Source: Leptothrix discophora (lineage in GTDB: Bacteria > Pseudomonadota > Gammaproteobacteria > Burkholderiales > Burkholderiaceae_C). From it: a stretch of DNA of 35,568 nt. The translations under genes and the position numbers were made by a program. This document shows positions 7,988 through 17,039 of the stretch, piece after piece (the first letter of the stretch is position 1; each line of letters begins with the position of its first letter). The notes beneath the pieces are model-generated. The model did not search any database and was not told where the DNA came from. It saw only the letters and a program-made list of their open reading frames with translations. The DNA lies in the NCBI RefSeq assembly GCF_030705305.1, contig NZ_JAUZEE010000019.1, forward strand, positions 1-35,568, written 5' to 3'.

Positions 7988-8013
7988 CGGCCCGTGTCGT
8001 TCGACACGGGCCG
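7988..8013 (-). terminator. intrinsic terminator-like hairpin after the porin gene
   Basis: A perfect 12-bp GC-rich stem (CGGCCCGTGTCG at 7988-7999 pairing with 8002-8013) has a 2-base centre. It starts 28 bases after the porin stop and, read on the minus strand, is followed by a moderately T-rich run (TTCTGCCTTTC). This fits termination of the highly expressed porin message; the stem could also protect its 3' end. Confidence 0.75.
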
Positions 8014-8041
8014 CAGGGGTCGGATCAGCTCAGGTCAGTGA

Positions 8042-9097
8042 TCAGAAGGTGTAGCGCACGCCCAGGCCCAGGGCACGCGGGTCCTTGCCGTTGGCGGTGG
8101 CGGCGGGGAAGTTGTCCGACGCGACCAGGGTGCCCTTGGCGCCCGAGTCGTTGGTCAGCTTGGTGAAGTAGGCGTAGGTGGTGACCTGCTTGTCGATGGC
8201 GTAGTTGGCTTCGAAGGCCATGCCCTTGATGCCGTCGTTCAGGCCGGTCTTGGACTCGCCCGACTTGCCCAGGCTGGCCTTCAGGGTCAGCGCGCTGTCC
8301 AGCGCGTAGGCGCCGGTCAGGACGACGTTGCTGGTCTCGTTGCCCTTGCTGTTGTCCAGCTTGCTGACGGCGACGCCAGCGCTGAAGGCGCCCAGGTTGG
8401 TGCCCAGCGTGAACTTCGTGCCCTTCATGGCGAAGCCGACGCCGTTGGCGTCCTTCTGGTTCTCGATCGCGACGCCGCCGTTGAACATGCCGTCGTTGTA
8501 TTCGACCGAAGCGCCGAACACGGTCTTGTTCTGGGTCGTGGTCTTGGCTTCGTCAGGCGAGTAGGCCAGCTTGGCGACGATGGCGTTGGCGAACTTCGGG
8601 CTGGCGTAGTGCAGGACGTTGGTCTTGCGGGTGTGCAGGTTCTGGAAGTTGGCGTTGCCGATGGCGACGCGGCTGCCCTTGCCGTTCACCAGGATTTCCA
8701 GCAGGTCGCCCTGGCCCCACAGGCCGCCAGCGGTGCCTTCGAGGGCCTTGAACGGCATGTCGTAGGTGCCGACCAGCACGGTGCCGGCGGTGGCGGTCTT
8801 CAGGCCGACGAAGCTGTTGCGGTTGGCGAAGGCCTTGCTGTTGGCGGTGTCGTCAGGCGCGACGCCGGTCTCGACCTGGAAGACGGCGCTCAGGTTGGCG
8901 TTGAGCTTGTGCTCGCCGCGGATGCCCAGGCGCGAGGCGAAGTTGCTGGCCATGACGCGCGAGACGTCGCCGTCGTTGGTGCTCTCGAGGCCCAGGTCGA
9001 TGCGGCCGTACCAGTTGAACTCGGTCGATTGGGCCGAGGCGGCGCCAGCCAGGGTCAGCAGGGCGGCGGCGGCGAGGATGTGCTTGGTGTGTTGCAT
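8042..9097 (-). CDS. outer-membrane trimeric porin (Gram-negative porin family)
   Basis: The 351-residue precursor starts at 9097 with a classic Sec signal peptide (about residues 1-22, cleavage after Ala-Ser-Ala). The mature N-terminus contains the strand FNWYGRIDLGLE, and the protein ends in Val-Arg-Tyr-Thr-Phe, the C-terminal Phe needed for outer-membrane assembly. Between them are many alternating amphipathic strands and Gly/Asn/Asp-rich loops, as in 16-strand porins of Neisseria and Burkholderia. The AGSV-like L3 constriction region falls near residue 100-130 (GTYDMPFKALEG). It probably allows general diffusion of small anionic solutes. It is the first gene of its transcript, and a terminator hairpin follows. 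Confidence 0.93.
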   Translation of the reverse strand: MQHTKHILAAAALLTLAGAASAQSTEFNWYGRIDLGLESTNDGDVSRVMASNFASRLGIRGEHKLNANLSAVFQVETGVAPDDTANSKAFANRNSFVGLKTATAGTVLVGTYDMPFKALEGTAGGLWGQGDLLEILVNGKGSRVAIGNANFQNLHTRKTNVLHYASPKFANAIVAKLAYSPDEAKTTTQNKTVFGASVEYNDGMFNGGVAIENQKDANGVGFAMKGTKFTLGTNLGAFSAGVAVSKLDNSKGNETSNVVLTGAYALDSALTLKASLGKSGESKTGLNDGIKGMAFEANYAIDKQVTTYAYFTKLTNDSGAKGTLVASDNFPAATANGKDPRALGLGVRYTF

Positions 9098-9343
9098 GGT
9101 CTTGGCGTTGCCTTCGTTGAACGGTCGTGGGGAAGGGTGAGAGGAGAGGTCCGCATGGTCGTCAGCCCATGTGGCAGATCCGTGAATACCCCGATGAACA
9201 CGGGGATCGCGGCTTGCACGCGACATCGCGCGGGCGCTGGCGCGCTGTCATCCGTCTGTCTTGTCGGGCTGTCATGCGCGCGGGGCCGGAAGCGTTCCAG
9301 AATGGGCGCCCGATCCGGCCTGACGCCACTGGCGTACCCCCTC

Positions 9344-10150
9344 ATGAGCACCCCCGACCTTTCCCTTGCCGACCAACCCGTCGCCGTCATCACCGGCGGT
9401 GCCCGCGGCATCGGCCTGGCCATCGCCCACTGGTTCCTGGACCGCGGCCACCGCGTCGCGCTGTGGGACGTGGATGCCGAGACCCTCGGCCGCACCGAGC
9501 AGGAACTCGCGCTGCCCGGGCGCGTGCTGGCCGTGCCTTGCGACGTGTCGCAGCCCGATCAGGTGCAGGCCGCGACCCATGCGGTCGACGCCGCGTTCGG
9601 CCGCATCGACGCACTCGTCAACAACGCCGGCGTGGCGGTCTTCAAGCCGGTCGGCCAGACCAGCTGGGACGACTGGCGCACGGTGCTGTCGACCAACCTC
9701 GACGGGGCCTTCCTGTGTACCCAGGCGGTCGCACCGCTGATGCAGCGCGGCGGGCGTGGCGGGGCGATCGTCAACATCGCCTCCATCTCGGGCCTGCGCG
9801 CCAGCACGCTGCGGGTGGCCTACGGCACCAGCAAGGCCGCGCTGATCCACCTGACCAAGCAGCATGCGACGGAGCTCGGCACGGTCGGCATCCGCGTCAA
9901 CGCGGTGGCACCGGGACCGGTCGAGACCGAGATGGCCAAGCTGGTCCACAGCGTGGCGATCCGGGCCGACTACCACGACGTGATCCCGCTCGAACGCTAC
10001 GGCACGACCGATGAGATCGCCCAGGTCGTCGGCTTCCTGTGCAGCCCGGCGGCGAGCTACGTCAACGGCCAGGTCATCGCGGCCGACGGTGGCTTCGAGG
10101 CGGCCGGCGTGGGCCTGCCGACGCTGCGTCGCATGGCGCGCGGCGGCTGA
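9344..10150 (+). CDS. short-chain dehydrogenase/reductase (SDR)
   Basis: A 268-residue classical SDR. It has the cofactor motif Thr-Gly-Gly-Ala-Arg-Gly-Ile-Gly at about 19-26, the Asn-Asn-Ala-Gly motif, and the catalytic Ser in ASISG with Tyr-x3-Lys in YGTSK. The C-terminal Gly-Gly-Phe region is typical of 3-oxoacyl-ACP-reductase-like enzymes. An Asp after the second strand (LWDVD) favours NAD(H). The ATG at 9344 fits the first strand, although there is no obvious ribosome binding site. It is followed 17 bases later by the DUF296 gene. In this cluster it would oxidise a hydroxy intermediate to the keto form used by the thiolase; this is inference. Confidence 0.9.
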   Translation: MSTPDLSLADQPVAVITGGARGIGLAIAHWFLDRGHRVALWDVDAETLGRTEQELALPGRVLAVPCDVSQPDQVQAATHAVDAAFGRIDALVNNAGVAVFKPVGQTSWDDWRTVLSTNLDGAFLCTQAVAPLMQRGGRGGAIVNIASISGLRASTLRVAYGTSKAALIHLTKQHATELGTVGIRVNAVAPGPVETEMAKLVHSVAIRADYHDVIPLERYGTTDEIAQVVGFLCSPAASYVNGQVIAADGGFEAAGVGLPTLRRMARGG

Positions 10151-10167
10151 CCCGGCGGCACGCGGCG

Positions 10168-11043
10168 ATGCGCCAGATCGTCCATCCCGGCGCGGTGCGG
10201 CGCGAGGCCAGCGTGGTGCCGGCGCGGCTGGTCGAGCATGCGCTGGCGCTGTTGCCAGGCCTGAGCCTGATCGATGCGATCGATGCCGCCGTGCGACGGG
10301 CCTGTGGCCGCGCGGCCAGCGGCGTGCTGCACCTGCGCGGTGGGCGCTTCGAGCCCTGGCCCTATGTGCTGCCGGCGCTGTCGCGCACGCCCGAGCACGC
10401 GGTCTATTTCAGCGAGCGGCACGAGGCGGTCGGCCCGGTCGAGCTGGTCGAGGCGACCGTCACGCTCGGCCGTCACGCCGATGGCCGGCCCTGGCTGCAC
10501 AGCCACGTCGACTGGATCGAGGCCGATGGCCGGCGTGGCTGCGGCCATGTGCTGCCCGAGCAGGCACGCCTGGGCGTGGCCCCGCAGGAGGCGCGCTTCT
10601 GGGCGCTGGACGGTGCGGCCTACACGGTGCAGGCCGACGAGGAAACCCGCTTCTCGCTGTTCAAGCCCGTGTCGATCGAGGTCCCCGACGATGCCGCCGC
10701 AGCGTCCCGGCCGGCGCTGGCGCTGCGCCTGAGCCCGAACCAGGACGTCTGCGAGACGCTGGCCTCGATCTGCGCGGCGCACGGCATCCGCCGGGCGGTC
10801 GTGCGCGGCGGGGTCGGCAGCACGGTCGGCGCGGTCTTCGACGACGGCCGCGTGGTCGAGCCCATCGTGACCGAGACGCTGATCCGCCAGGGCACCGTCG
10901 AGCCCGATGCGGCCGGCCGGCCCCGTGCGGCCCTCGACGTCACGATGATCGACCTCCACGGCGGCCGGCACCAGGGCCGTCTGGCCGCTGGCGAGAACCC
11001 GGTGCTCGTGACCTTCGAGCTGGTGCTCGAGATCCTCGCCTGA
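10168..11043 (+). CDS. tandem DUF296/PCC domain protein
   Basis: This 291-residue protein contains two units resembling the plants-and-prokaryotes conserved (PCC, DUF296) domain. The first runs at about residues 45-145 and includes the His-x-His and Gly-His pair in WLHSHVDWIEADGRRGCGH. The second runs at about 190-290 with Gly-Gly-Val-Gly-Ser and a final Phe-Glu-Leu-Val strand. The function of the family in bacteria is largely unknown; a metal site has been suggested from the conserved His residues. The gene lies 17 bases after the SDR gene and converges with the TRAP permease gene, 9 bases from its stop, so it belongs to the catabolic cluster. The start ATG at 10168 has only a weak ribosome binding site; translation may be coupled to the SDR gene. 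Confidence 0.8.
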   Translation: MRQIVHPGAVRREASVVPARLVEHALALLPGLSLIDAIDAAVRRACGRAASGVLHLRGGRFEPWPYVLPALSRTPEHAVYFSERHEAVGPVELVEATVTLGRHADGRPWLHSHVDWIEADGRRGCGHVLPEQARLGVAPQEARFWALDGAAYTVQADEETRFSLFKPVSIEVPDDAAAASRPALALRLSPNQDVCETLASICAAHGIRRAVVRGGVGSTVGAVFDDGRVVEPIVTETLIRQGTVEPDAAGRPRAALDVTMIDLHGGRHQGRLAAGENPVLVTFELVLEILA

Positions 11044-11052
11044 GCCGGGGGC

Positions 11053-12930
11053 TCACAGAACGGCCGTCGAGATGGCGGGCACGGCCGCGATGACGATCAG
11101 GCCGCCGATCAGCGCGACGATGTAGGGCCAGATCGCGCCCATCGCCTCGTCCGGCGAGACGTTGCCGATGCGGCAGGCGATGTAGAAACCCACGCCGATG
11201 GGCGGCATCATCAGGCCGATGTTCATGGCCACGACCACCACCATCGCGTAGTGCACGTCGTTCACGCCCAGCGCACGGGCGATCGGGAACATCAGCGGCG
11301 CCATCAGCAGCAGCGCGGGCAGGCCTTCGAGCACGCAGCCCAGCACCAGGAAGATCACGATGGTGACGGCCAGAAAGCCGGCCACGCCGCCGGGCAGGTT
11401 CTTCATGAACAGCGCGAGCTGCTGGGCCACGCCGGACTGGGTGATGACCCAGGCCATCGCCAGCGCGGTGCCCAGGATCATCAGCACCGCACCGCTGAGC
11501 GCAGCGGTCTCGACCAGCATGTCGTAGACCTTGCGCAGCCCGATGCCGCCGTACATCACCATGCCGATGACCATGGCGTAGAGCACCGCCAGGGTCGACA
11601 CCTCGGTGGCGGTGGCCACGCCGCCGCCGACCGCGCCACGGATCAGGAAGGGCAGCACCAGCGCCGGCCCGGCGATCAGCAGGGTGCGGCCGATGGTGCC
11701 CAGCGTCGCGCGCCGGACCTGCAGCAGGTCCTCGCTGCGGGCCTTCCAGCGCGCCAGCACGGCCAGCGCGAGCAGCAGCACCAGCGCCACCGTCACGCCG
11801 GCCTGGAACAGCCCGGCGATGGACACGCCGGCGACCGAGCCCAGCACGATCAGCACGATGCTGGGCGGCACCGTGTCGGCCATGGCCGCGCCAGTCGACA
11901 ACAGCGCGATCATTTCCTTGGGCTTCTGGCCGCGCCGCTTCATCTCGGGGAACAGCGCCGGCGCGACCGTGGCCATGTCCGACACCTTCGAGCCGGAGAT
12001 GCCCGAGACGATGAACAGCGAGCCCAGCAGCACGTAGGACATGCCGCCCTTGACGTGGCCGATCAGCGAGGCCAGGAAATCGATGATGGCCTTGCCCATG
12101 CCGGTGGCATCGAGCACGCAGCCCAGCAGCACGAACACCGGCACCGAGACCAGCACCAGGCTGGACATGCCCTCGTCCATGCGGCCGATCATCACGCCCA
12201 CCGGCACGTGGCTGGTGAAGGCCAGGTAGCTCAGCGCGCCGATGCCGAAGCAGAAGGCGATCGGCACGCCGGCCAGCAGGCTGACCGTGACGAAGCCGAT
12301 CAGGAAGATGACGATGTTGAGGTGGCCCAGCGTGGCCAGCGTCGGCATCAGCACCCAGCAGGCCGCGCCGATGGCGGCGACCAAGCCCGTGCCGACCGCG
12401 AGCTGCGCGATGCTGCAGGTGCGCCAGGCATGCACCAGCAGCACGAACAGCATCGCGACGATGCCGAAGGCGATGGCCGCGACGCGCCAGCTGTTGGGGA
12501 TCTCCAGCGCCGGCGTGGTCACGAAGGCCTCGGACTCGACGTACTCGAAGGCCGGCCGCACGAGGGCCAGCAGGAAGGCCGCCGTGACCATCAGCCCGAA
12601 GGCCTGCACATGGCCCTGCAGGCGCTGCGGCAGGGCGGTCAGCACGACGGTCAGGCGCAGGTGTTCGGCGCGGTGGATGGCGACGGCCGAACCCAGCATC
12701 GCCAGCCACAGGAAGGCGATCGAGACCGCCTCGTCGACCCACACCAGCGGTGCGGCGAGCAGGTAGCGCGAGGCCACGCCGGCCAGCAGCATCAGCGTGA
12801 TTGCGGCCATCAGCGCGGCAGACGCAACCTCGATGGGCAGCATCAGCCGCGAGCGGGCCTGCACGGCCTTCAGCTCGTCGGGCAGGGCGTAGGACTCGGG
12901 CGAGGCCGAGGTGTCGACGGAGGCGGTCAT
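11053..12930 (-). CDS. TRAP transporter permease, fused small (DctQ) and large (DctM) subunits
   Basis: A 625-residue integral membrane protein. Residues about 30-190 form the four-helix DctQ-like small subunit, with the conserved tryptophan-containing segment VWVDEAVSIAFLWLAMLGSA and a helix after HRAEHLR. Residues about 200-620 form the DctM-like large subunit, with its many Gly-rich helices, a PPSIVLI segment and a C-terminal MMPPIGVGFY motif. Tripartite ATP-independent transporters take up organic acids using the ion gradient and a periplasmic binding protein. That protein is encoded 29 bases upstream on the same strand. Fusion of Q and M is known in this family but less common than separate genes. 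The start is ATG at 12930. Confidence 0.93.
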   Translation of the reverse strand: MTASVDTSASPESYALPDELKAVQARSRLMLPIEVASAALMAAITLMLLAGVASRYLLAAPLVWVDEAVSIAFLWLAMLGSAVAIHRAEHLRLTVVLTALPQRLQGHVQAFGLMVTAAFLLALVRPAFEYVESEAFVTTPALEIPNSWRVAAIAFGIVAMLFVLLVHAWRTCSIAQLAVGTGLVAAIGAACWVLMPTLATLGHLNIVIFLIGFVTVSLLAGVPIAFCFGIGALSYLAFTSHVPVGVMIGRMDEGMSSLVLVSVPVFVLLGCVLDATGMGKAIIDFLASLIGHVKGGMSYVLLGSLFIVSGISGSKVSDMATVAPALFPEMKRRGQKPKEMIALLSTGAAMADTVPPSIVLIVLGSVAGVSIAGLFQAGVTVALVLLLALAVLARWKARSEDLLQVRRATLGTIGRTLLIAGPALVLPFLIRGAVGGGVATATEVSTLAVLYAMVIGMVMYGGIGLRKVYDMLVETAALSGAVLMILGTALAMAWVITQSGVAQQLALFMKNLPGGVAGFLAVTIVIFLVLGCVLEGLPALLLMAPLMFPIARALGVNDVHYAMVVVVAMNIGLMMPPIGVGFYIACRIGNVSPDEAMGAIWPYIVALIGGLIVIAAVPAISTAVL

Positions 12931-12959
12931 GGGTTCGATCGTCTGCTCGGGCGCTCAGG

Positions 12960-13979
12960 TCAGATCAGCTTGCCGGTGTACTTCTCGAGCACGGCCCAGG
13001 CCTCGTCGCCGAACTTCTTGTGCCACTCGGCATAGAAGCCGGCCGCGCGCAGCTTGGTGCGGAACAGCTCGGCATCGGTCGTGTTGAAGGTCATGCCCTT
13101 GGCCTTCAGGTCCGTCATCAGGCTGTCGTTGAGCTTCTTGACGTCGTCGCGCTCGAGCTGCGCGGCCTTGTTGACGTGGCGCGTGACGATCTCCTGCAGG
13201 TCGGCCGGCAGGCGGGCAAAGCTCTGCTTGTTGGCCAGGAACCAGAAGCCGTCCCACATGTGGTTGGTGATCGAGCAGAAGGGCTGGACCTCGTTGAGCT
13301 TGGCCGTGGCGATGATGGCCAGCGGGTTCTCCTGGCCGTCCACCACCTTGGTCTGCAGGGCGGTGTAGACCTCGGCGAAGTTGATGGTGGCCGGCGAGGC
13401 CTCGAAGGCCTTGAACATCGAGACCCAGAAGGGGCTCGGCGGCACGCGCATCTTCATGCCCTTGAGGTCGTCCGGCCGGGTGATGGGCCGGGCGCTGGAG
13501 GTCATCTGGCGGTAGCCGTTGTCCCAGATCTTCTCGAACGCGAACATGCTGGACTTGGCGGCGATCTCGCGGCGCACGTGCGCGCCGAGTTCGCCGTCCA
13601 TCGCGGCCCAGACCTGGTTGTAGTCCTTGAACGCGAAGCCCACGCCACTGATCTGCGCCGAAGGCACGAGGTTGCCCAGGATCAGCGGCGACAGCGTGAA
13701 GAAGTCGACCGCGCCCTGGCGCACCTGGCTGAGGGTGTCGGTGTCGTTGCCCAGCTGGCTGCTCGGGAACACCTTGATCTCCAGCCGGCCCTTGGACTCG
13801 GCCAGGATGGCGGCGGCCATCTCGTTGGCGCGCACGTTCATCGGGTGCGTGACCGGCAGGTTGTTGGCGTACTTGAGCGTGAACTCGGGCGGCTTGGCCT
13901 GGGCCAGCGCGTGGGTGGCGACGCCGGGCAGGGCGAGCGCGCCGGTGCCGGCCAGCAGGGTGCGGCGGTTGATCTGCAT
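12960..13979 (-). CDS. TRAP transporter solute-binding protein (DctP family)
   Basis: A 339-residue periplasmic binding protein. The start at 13979 has a strong AGGAG site and gives a signal with Asn-Arg-Arg-Thr-Leu-Leu and Ala-Leu-Ala, consistent with Tat export. The mature part begins with the beta strand FTLKYANNLPVTHP, and the conserved Arg that binds the ligand carboxylate lies in the middle of the protein, in the region around MKMRVPPSPF. The C-terminal half carries the usual NPLAIIATAKLNEVQ segment. It hands an organic acid to the fused permease encoded next. It is downstream of the ligase gene with a 78-base gap. The family does not reveal the substrate; the CoA ligase upstream suggests a carboxylic acid. 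Confidence 0.93.
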   Translation of the reverse strand: MQINRRTLLAGTGALALPGVATHALAQAKPPEFTLKYANNLPVTHPMNVRANEMAAAILAESKGRLEIKVFPSSQLGNDTDTLSQVRQGAVDFFTLSPLILGNLVPSAQISGVGFAFKDYNQVWAAMDGELGAHVRREIAAKSSMFAFEKIWDNGYRQMTSSARPITRPDDLKGMKMRVPPSPFWVSMFKAFEASPATINFAEVYTALQTKVVDGQENPLAIIATAKLNEVQPFCSITNHMWDGFWFLANKQSFARLPADLQEIVTRHVNKAAQLERDDVKKLNDSLMTDLKAKGMTFNTTDAELFRTKLRAAGFYAEWHKKFGDEAWAVLEKYTGKLI

Positions 13980-14057
13980 GGGGTGGTCTCCTGTCGGTGG
14001 GTGGGTCGTGGGTGGTTCGTTCGTTCGTGCCGGTGCGGGGGCCGGCATCGGCCTGCG

Positions 14058-15671
14058 TCAGTCGGCCTGGACGGGCTGGATGTCGCCGCGGCGCAGCAGC
14101 TCCTCGCGCACGTCCTTCTTGGTGATCTTTCCGTAGCCGGACTTCGGCAGCGCATCCCAGAAGAAGAACTGGCGTGGCCAGCGGTAGCGGGCGAGTCTGC
14201 CGTCGAGATGGGCCAGCAGGCCATCGGCATCGACCGCAGGGGCGTGGCCGGCACGCCGCACCACGACGGCCACGCCGACCTCGCCCCAGTGCCGGTCGGG
14301 CACGCCCAGCACGGCGACCTCGGCCACGCCTGGGTGGGCCAGCAGCAGCTCCTCGCACTCGCGCGGGTAGACGTTGGAGCCGCCTGAGATGTACATGTCG
14401 GACTCGCGCCCGGTGATGTAGAGCAGCCCGCGCGCATCCAGCCGGCCGAGGTCGCCGGTGTGGAACCAGCCGCCGCGCAGCGCCTGGGCGGTGGCCTCGG
14501 GATTGCCGTGGTAGCCGGCGAACACGGCCGGTCCGCGCACGCAGATCTCGCCGATCTCGCCGGTCGGCAGCGGCCGCAGGTCGGCGTCGAGGATGGCGAC
14601 CTCCATGCCGGTGCGCGGCCGGCCGCAGGAGCCGATGTGTGCGTCCGCATGGGCATCGTCGGCATGGTGCAGATGGGCCGGCAGCACGCTGATGCAGCCG
14701 GTCACCTCGCCCAGGCCGAAGTACTGCACCAGCACCGGTCCGAGCTTCTGGAGCGCCAGGCGCTGGTCGGCGCGGTACATCGGCGCGCCGGCATAGATGA
14801 CGTGGCGCAGGCTCGAATGGTCGTGCTGGTCGACCGCCGGATGCTCGACCAGCTGCTTGACGATGGTCGGCACGGTGAAGAGGTTGCTGACGCGGTGCCG
14901 CTCGATCAGCGCCCAGACCACGGCCGGGTCGAACTTCTCGCCCGGCAGCAGCACGGTGGCCGCGCCGCGTGCGACGTTGAGCAGCAGGTGGACGCCCGCG
15001 CCGTGCGACAGCGGCGCGACCGCGATCGAGCGGTCGGACTCGGTCGTGCCGGGGATCAGGTCGGCCAGGTGGTTGGTCACCACGAAGGCCATCTGGCCAT
15101 GCGTGAGGATGCCGGCCTTGGGCTTGCCGGTGGTGCCCGAGGTGTAGAAGAACCACAGCGGATCGTCGTGGCCCACCACCGCCTCGTCGGCCGGTGCGCC
15201 GGCATGCGCGGCCAGCAGCGCGGCATGGGTCGTGTCACCGGGAAGGCCGTGGCCATCGGGCTTCTCGCCGATCCAGACGACGTGGCGCAAGGCCGGCGCG
15301 GCGGCCCGCACCGCATCGGCATGGGCGCCGAACACGCCCTCGACCAGCATCGCGGCCGCGCCGCTGGACTGGCCCAGCCAGGCCACCTCCTGCGGCGTCA
15401 GGCGGAAGTTGGTCGGCACCCAGACGCAGCCCATGCGGAAGGCGGCCCAGGCGCTCTCGAACATCGCCACGCCGTTGCGCGACTGCACCAGGATGCGGTC
15501 ACCGCGCTGCACGCCGAGCGCGCGCAGGCCGGCGGCCAGGGCGTCGACGCGGCGGTCCAGCTCGGCCCAGGTCCAGGACGCGTCGCCGTGGATCAGGCCG
15601 GGACGGTCGGGGAACAGCCGGGCGGTCTGGCTCAGCAGCTGAGCCAGGTTGCAGACCTGCGCGGCGTTCAC
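14058..15671 (-). CDS. acyl-CoA ligase (AMP-forming, ANL superfamily)
   Basis: A 537-residue adenylate-forming CoA ligase. It has the phosphate-binding loop YTSGTTGKPK at 176-185, the A4/A5 region YFGLGEVTG at 317-325, the ATP-ribose Asp in GWFHTGDLG, the hinge Gly-Arg-Glu-Ser-Asp at 421-425 and the catalytic Lys515 near the C-terminus (SGYGKITK). It would activate an organic acid as its CoA thioester in the cytoplasm. The start is a GTG at 15671 that overlaps the TGA of the thiolase gene (GTGA), so the two are translationally coupled. This choice gives the normal start of the N-terminal domain, while longer upstream frames run inside the thiolase gene. The nature of the acid is unknown. Confidence 0.92.
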   Translation of the reverse strand: MNAAQVCNLAQLLSQTARLFPDRPGLIHGDASWTWAELDRRVDALAAGLRALGVQRGDRILVQSRNGVAMFESAWAAFRMGCVWVPTNFRLTPQEVAWLGQSSGAAAMLVEGVFGAHADAVRAAAPALRHVVWIGEKPDGHGLPGDTTHAALLAAHAGAPADEAVVGHDDPLWFFYTSGTTGKPKAGILTHGQMAFVVTNHLADLIPGTTESDRSIAVAPLSHGAGVHLLLNVARGAATVLLPGEKFDPAVVWALIERHRVSNLFTVPTIVKQLVEHPAVDQHDHSSLRHVIYAGAPMYRADQRLALQKLGPVLVQYFGLGEVTGCISVLPAHLHHADDAHADAHIGSCGRPRTGMEVAILDADLRPLPTGEIGEICVRGPAVFAGYHGNPEATAQALRGGWFHTGDLGRLDARGLLYITGRESDMYISGGSNVYPRECEELLLAHPGVAEVAVLGVPDRHWGEVGVAVVVRRAGHAPAVDADGLLAHLDGRLARYRWPRQFFFWDALPKSGYGKITKKDVREELLRRGDIQPVQAD

Positions 15672-16849
15672 GCGCGGGCCTCGGCCGCTTCGAGGATGCT
15701 GAGGTAGTTGGCCACCGCCGCACCGCCCATGTTGAAGACCGCGCCGCGCCGCGCGCCGGCCAGCTGCATGTCGCCGGCCGTGCCGCTGAGCTGCATCGCG
15801 GCCATGACGTGCTGCGACACGCCGGTCGCGCCGATCGGGTGGCCGCGCGACTTCAGGCCGCCGGACGGGTTGACCGGCAGCTTGCCGTCGAAGCGGCTGA
15901 CGCCGTCGAGGATCACCCGCGCGCCCTCGCCGTGCGGGGCCAGGCCCATCGCCTCGTACTCCAGCAGCTCGGCGACGGTGAAGCAGTCGTGGGTCTCGAC
16001 GAAGTGCAGGTCGTCGAGCGTGCAGCCGGCCTCGGCCAGGCCGCGCTGCCAGGCCAGCGCCGCGCCCTCGAAGCGGGTCGGGTCGCGGCGCGACAGCGGC
16101 AGGAAGTCGTTGACCTGGGTACGCGAGCGCCAGCGCACCGCCGGCTGGGCCGCGCCGGGCAGCGGCTCGGTCGACAGCACCAGCGCGGCCGCGCCGTCGC
16201 TCACCAGCGAGCAGTCCGAGCGCTTGAGCGGCCCGGCCACGAAGGGGTTCTTGTCCGACGGCTGGCGGCAGAAGTCGTAGCCGAGGTCGCGGCGCAGGTG
16301 CGCGTAGGGGTTGCGCACGCCGTTGGCATGGTTCTTCGCGGCGATGTGGGCCAGCGCGTCGCTCGGGTCGCCGAAGCGTTCGGCATAGCCGCTGGCGATG
16401 CGGCCGAACACGCCGGCAAAGCCGCCGGGCGTGTCGCCTTCCTCGCGCACGTAGGAGCAGCGCAGCAGGATCTCGCCGATCTGAGCGTTCGGCAGCGTGT
16501 TCATCTTCTCCAGGCCGACCACCAGCACGCGCCGCATGCGGCCCGCGGCGAGCGCATCGAGGCCGGCCCAGATCGCGGCCGAGCCGGTCGCGCAGGCGTT
16601 CTCCAGCCGCACCGAGGGCACGTGGCGCAGGGCGGGCACGGCCAGCGCGGCCAGCGCGCCGCTGAAGTCCTGGCGCACGAAGCCGCCGTTGAAGTGGCCG
16701 ACGAAGACGCCGTCGATGTCCTCCGGCGCGAGCCCGGCGCGCTCGATCGCCGGGGCGGCGACGGCGGCGAACAGCGCCTCGGTGTCCAGCGCGTCGAGCT
16801 TGCCGAAGGGCGTGTGGGCCCAGCCGACGATGTGGGGAACGGTCGTCAT
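15668..16849 (-). CDS. thiolase of the SCP-x type
   Basis: A 393-residue thiolase. The acyl-accepting Cys86 lies in Glu-Asn-Ala-Cys-Ala-Thr-Gly, and the other active-site motifs are Thr-His287-Asp-Cys-Phe and Arg-Gly-His337-Pro-Ile-Gly-Ala-Thr-Gly. The Cys-x-Gly-Gly-Gly motif of classical degradative thiolases is absent, which puts it in the SCP-x group. Members act on branched, aromatic or steroid side-chain acyl-CoAs, often with a separate OB-fold (DUF35) partner. No such partner is seen in the window. The ATG at 16849 has AGGAG upstream. It is the first gene of the ligase/TRAP operon and diverges from the IclR regulator. Confidence 0.92.
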   Translation of the reverse strand: MTTVPHIVGWAHTPFGKLDALDTEALFAAVAAPAIERAGLAPEDIDGVFVGHFNGGFVRQDFSGALAALAVPALRHVPSVRLENACATGSAAIWAGLDALAAGRMRRVLVVGLEKMNTLPNAQIGEILLRCSYVREEGDTPGGFAGVFGRIASGYAERFGDPSDALAHIAAKNHANGVRNPYAHLRRDLGYDFCRQPSDKNPFVAGPLKRSDCSLVSDGAAALVLSTEPLPGAAQPAVRWRSRTQVNDFLPLSRRDPTRFEGAALAWQRGLAEAGCTLDDLHFVETHDCFTVAELLEYEAMGLAPHGEGARVILDGVSRFDGKLPVNPSGGLKSRGHPIGATGVSQHVMAAMQLSGTAGDMQLAGARRGAVFNMGGAAVANYLSILEAAEARA

Positions 16850-16898
16850 GCGCCTGTCTCCTGTAGGACCGCCGCCGGCGATCGGGGCGGTCTACCAT

Positions 16899-17024
16899 GT
16901 GAACCTGTGGTGTCCTCCGGAGCGCGTCGCGGGCCGGTTCGACTGGCTGGATGCTAGGTTCCGCCGAGGGAATTCCGGGGCGTTGCGTCCGGTCGGTCTC
17001 AGAAAATGGTTCACGATGTGGACC
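16899..17024. promoter_or_regulatory. candidate IclR operator sites in the divergent promoter
   Basis: An imperfect palindrome GGTTCACGATGTGGACC lies at 17008-17024 (arms GGTTCAC and GTGGACC, one mismatched pair), ending 2 bases before the GGAG of the iclR-like gene. Its half-site appears again in inverted orientation (GTGAACC) at 16899-16905 on the thiolase side. IclR-family proteins bind short palindromes in the promoter they share with their targets, so control of both directions is plausible. It rests on pattern alone. Confidence 0.4.
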
Positions 17025-17039
17025 GTGGAGTTCGGGTAA

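Noticed and set aside
11251-13035. A plus-strand frame opposite the TRAP genes, rich in His, Gln and Asp
   Set aside because: It is the antisense image of hydrophobic membrane-protein codons; the TRAP permease and binding protein on the other strand are unmistakable.
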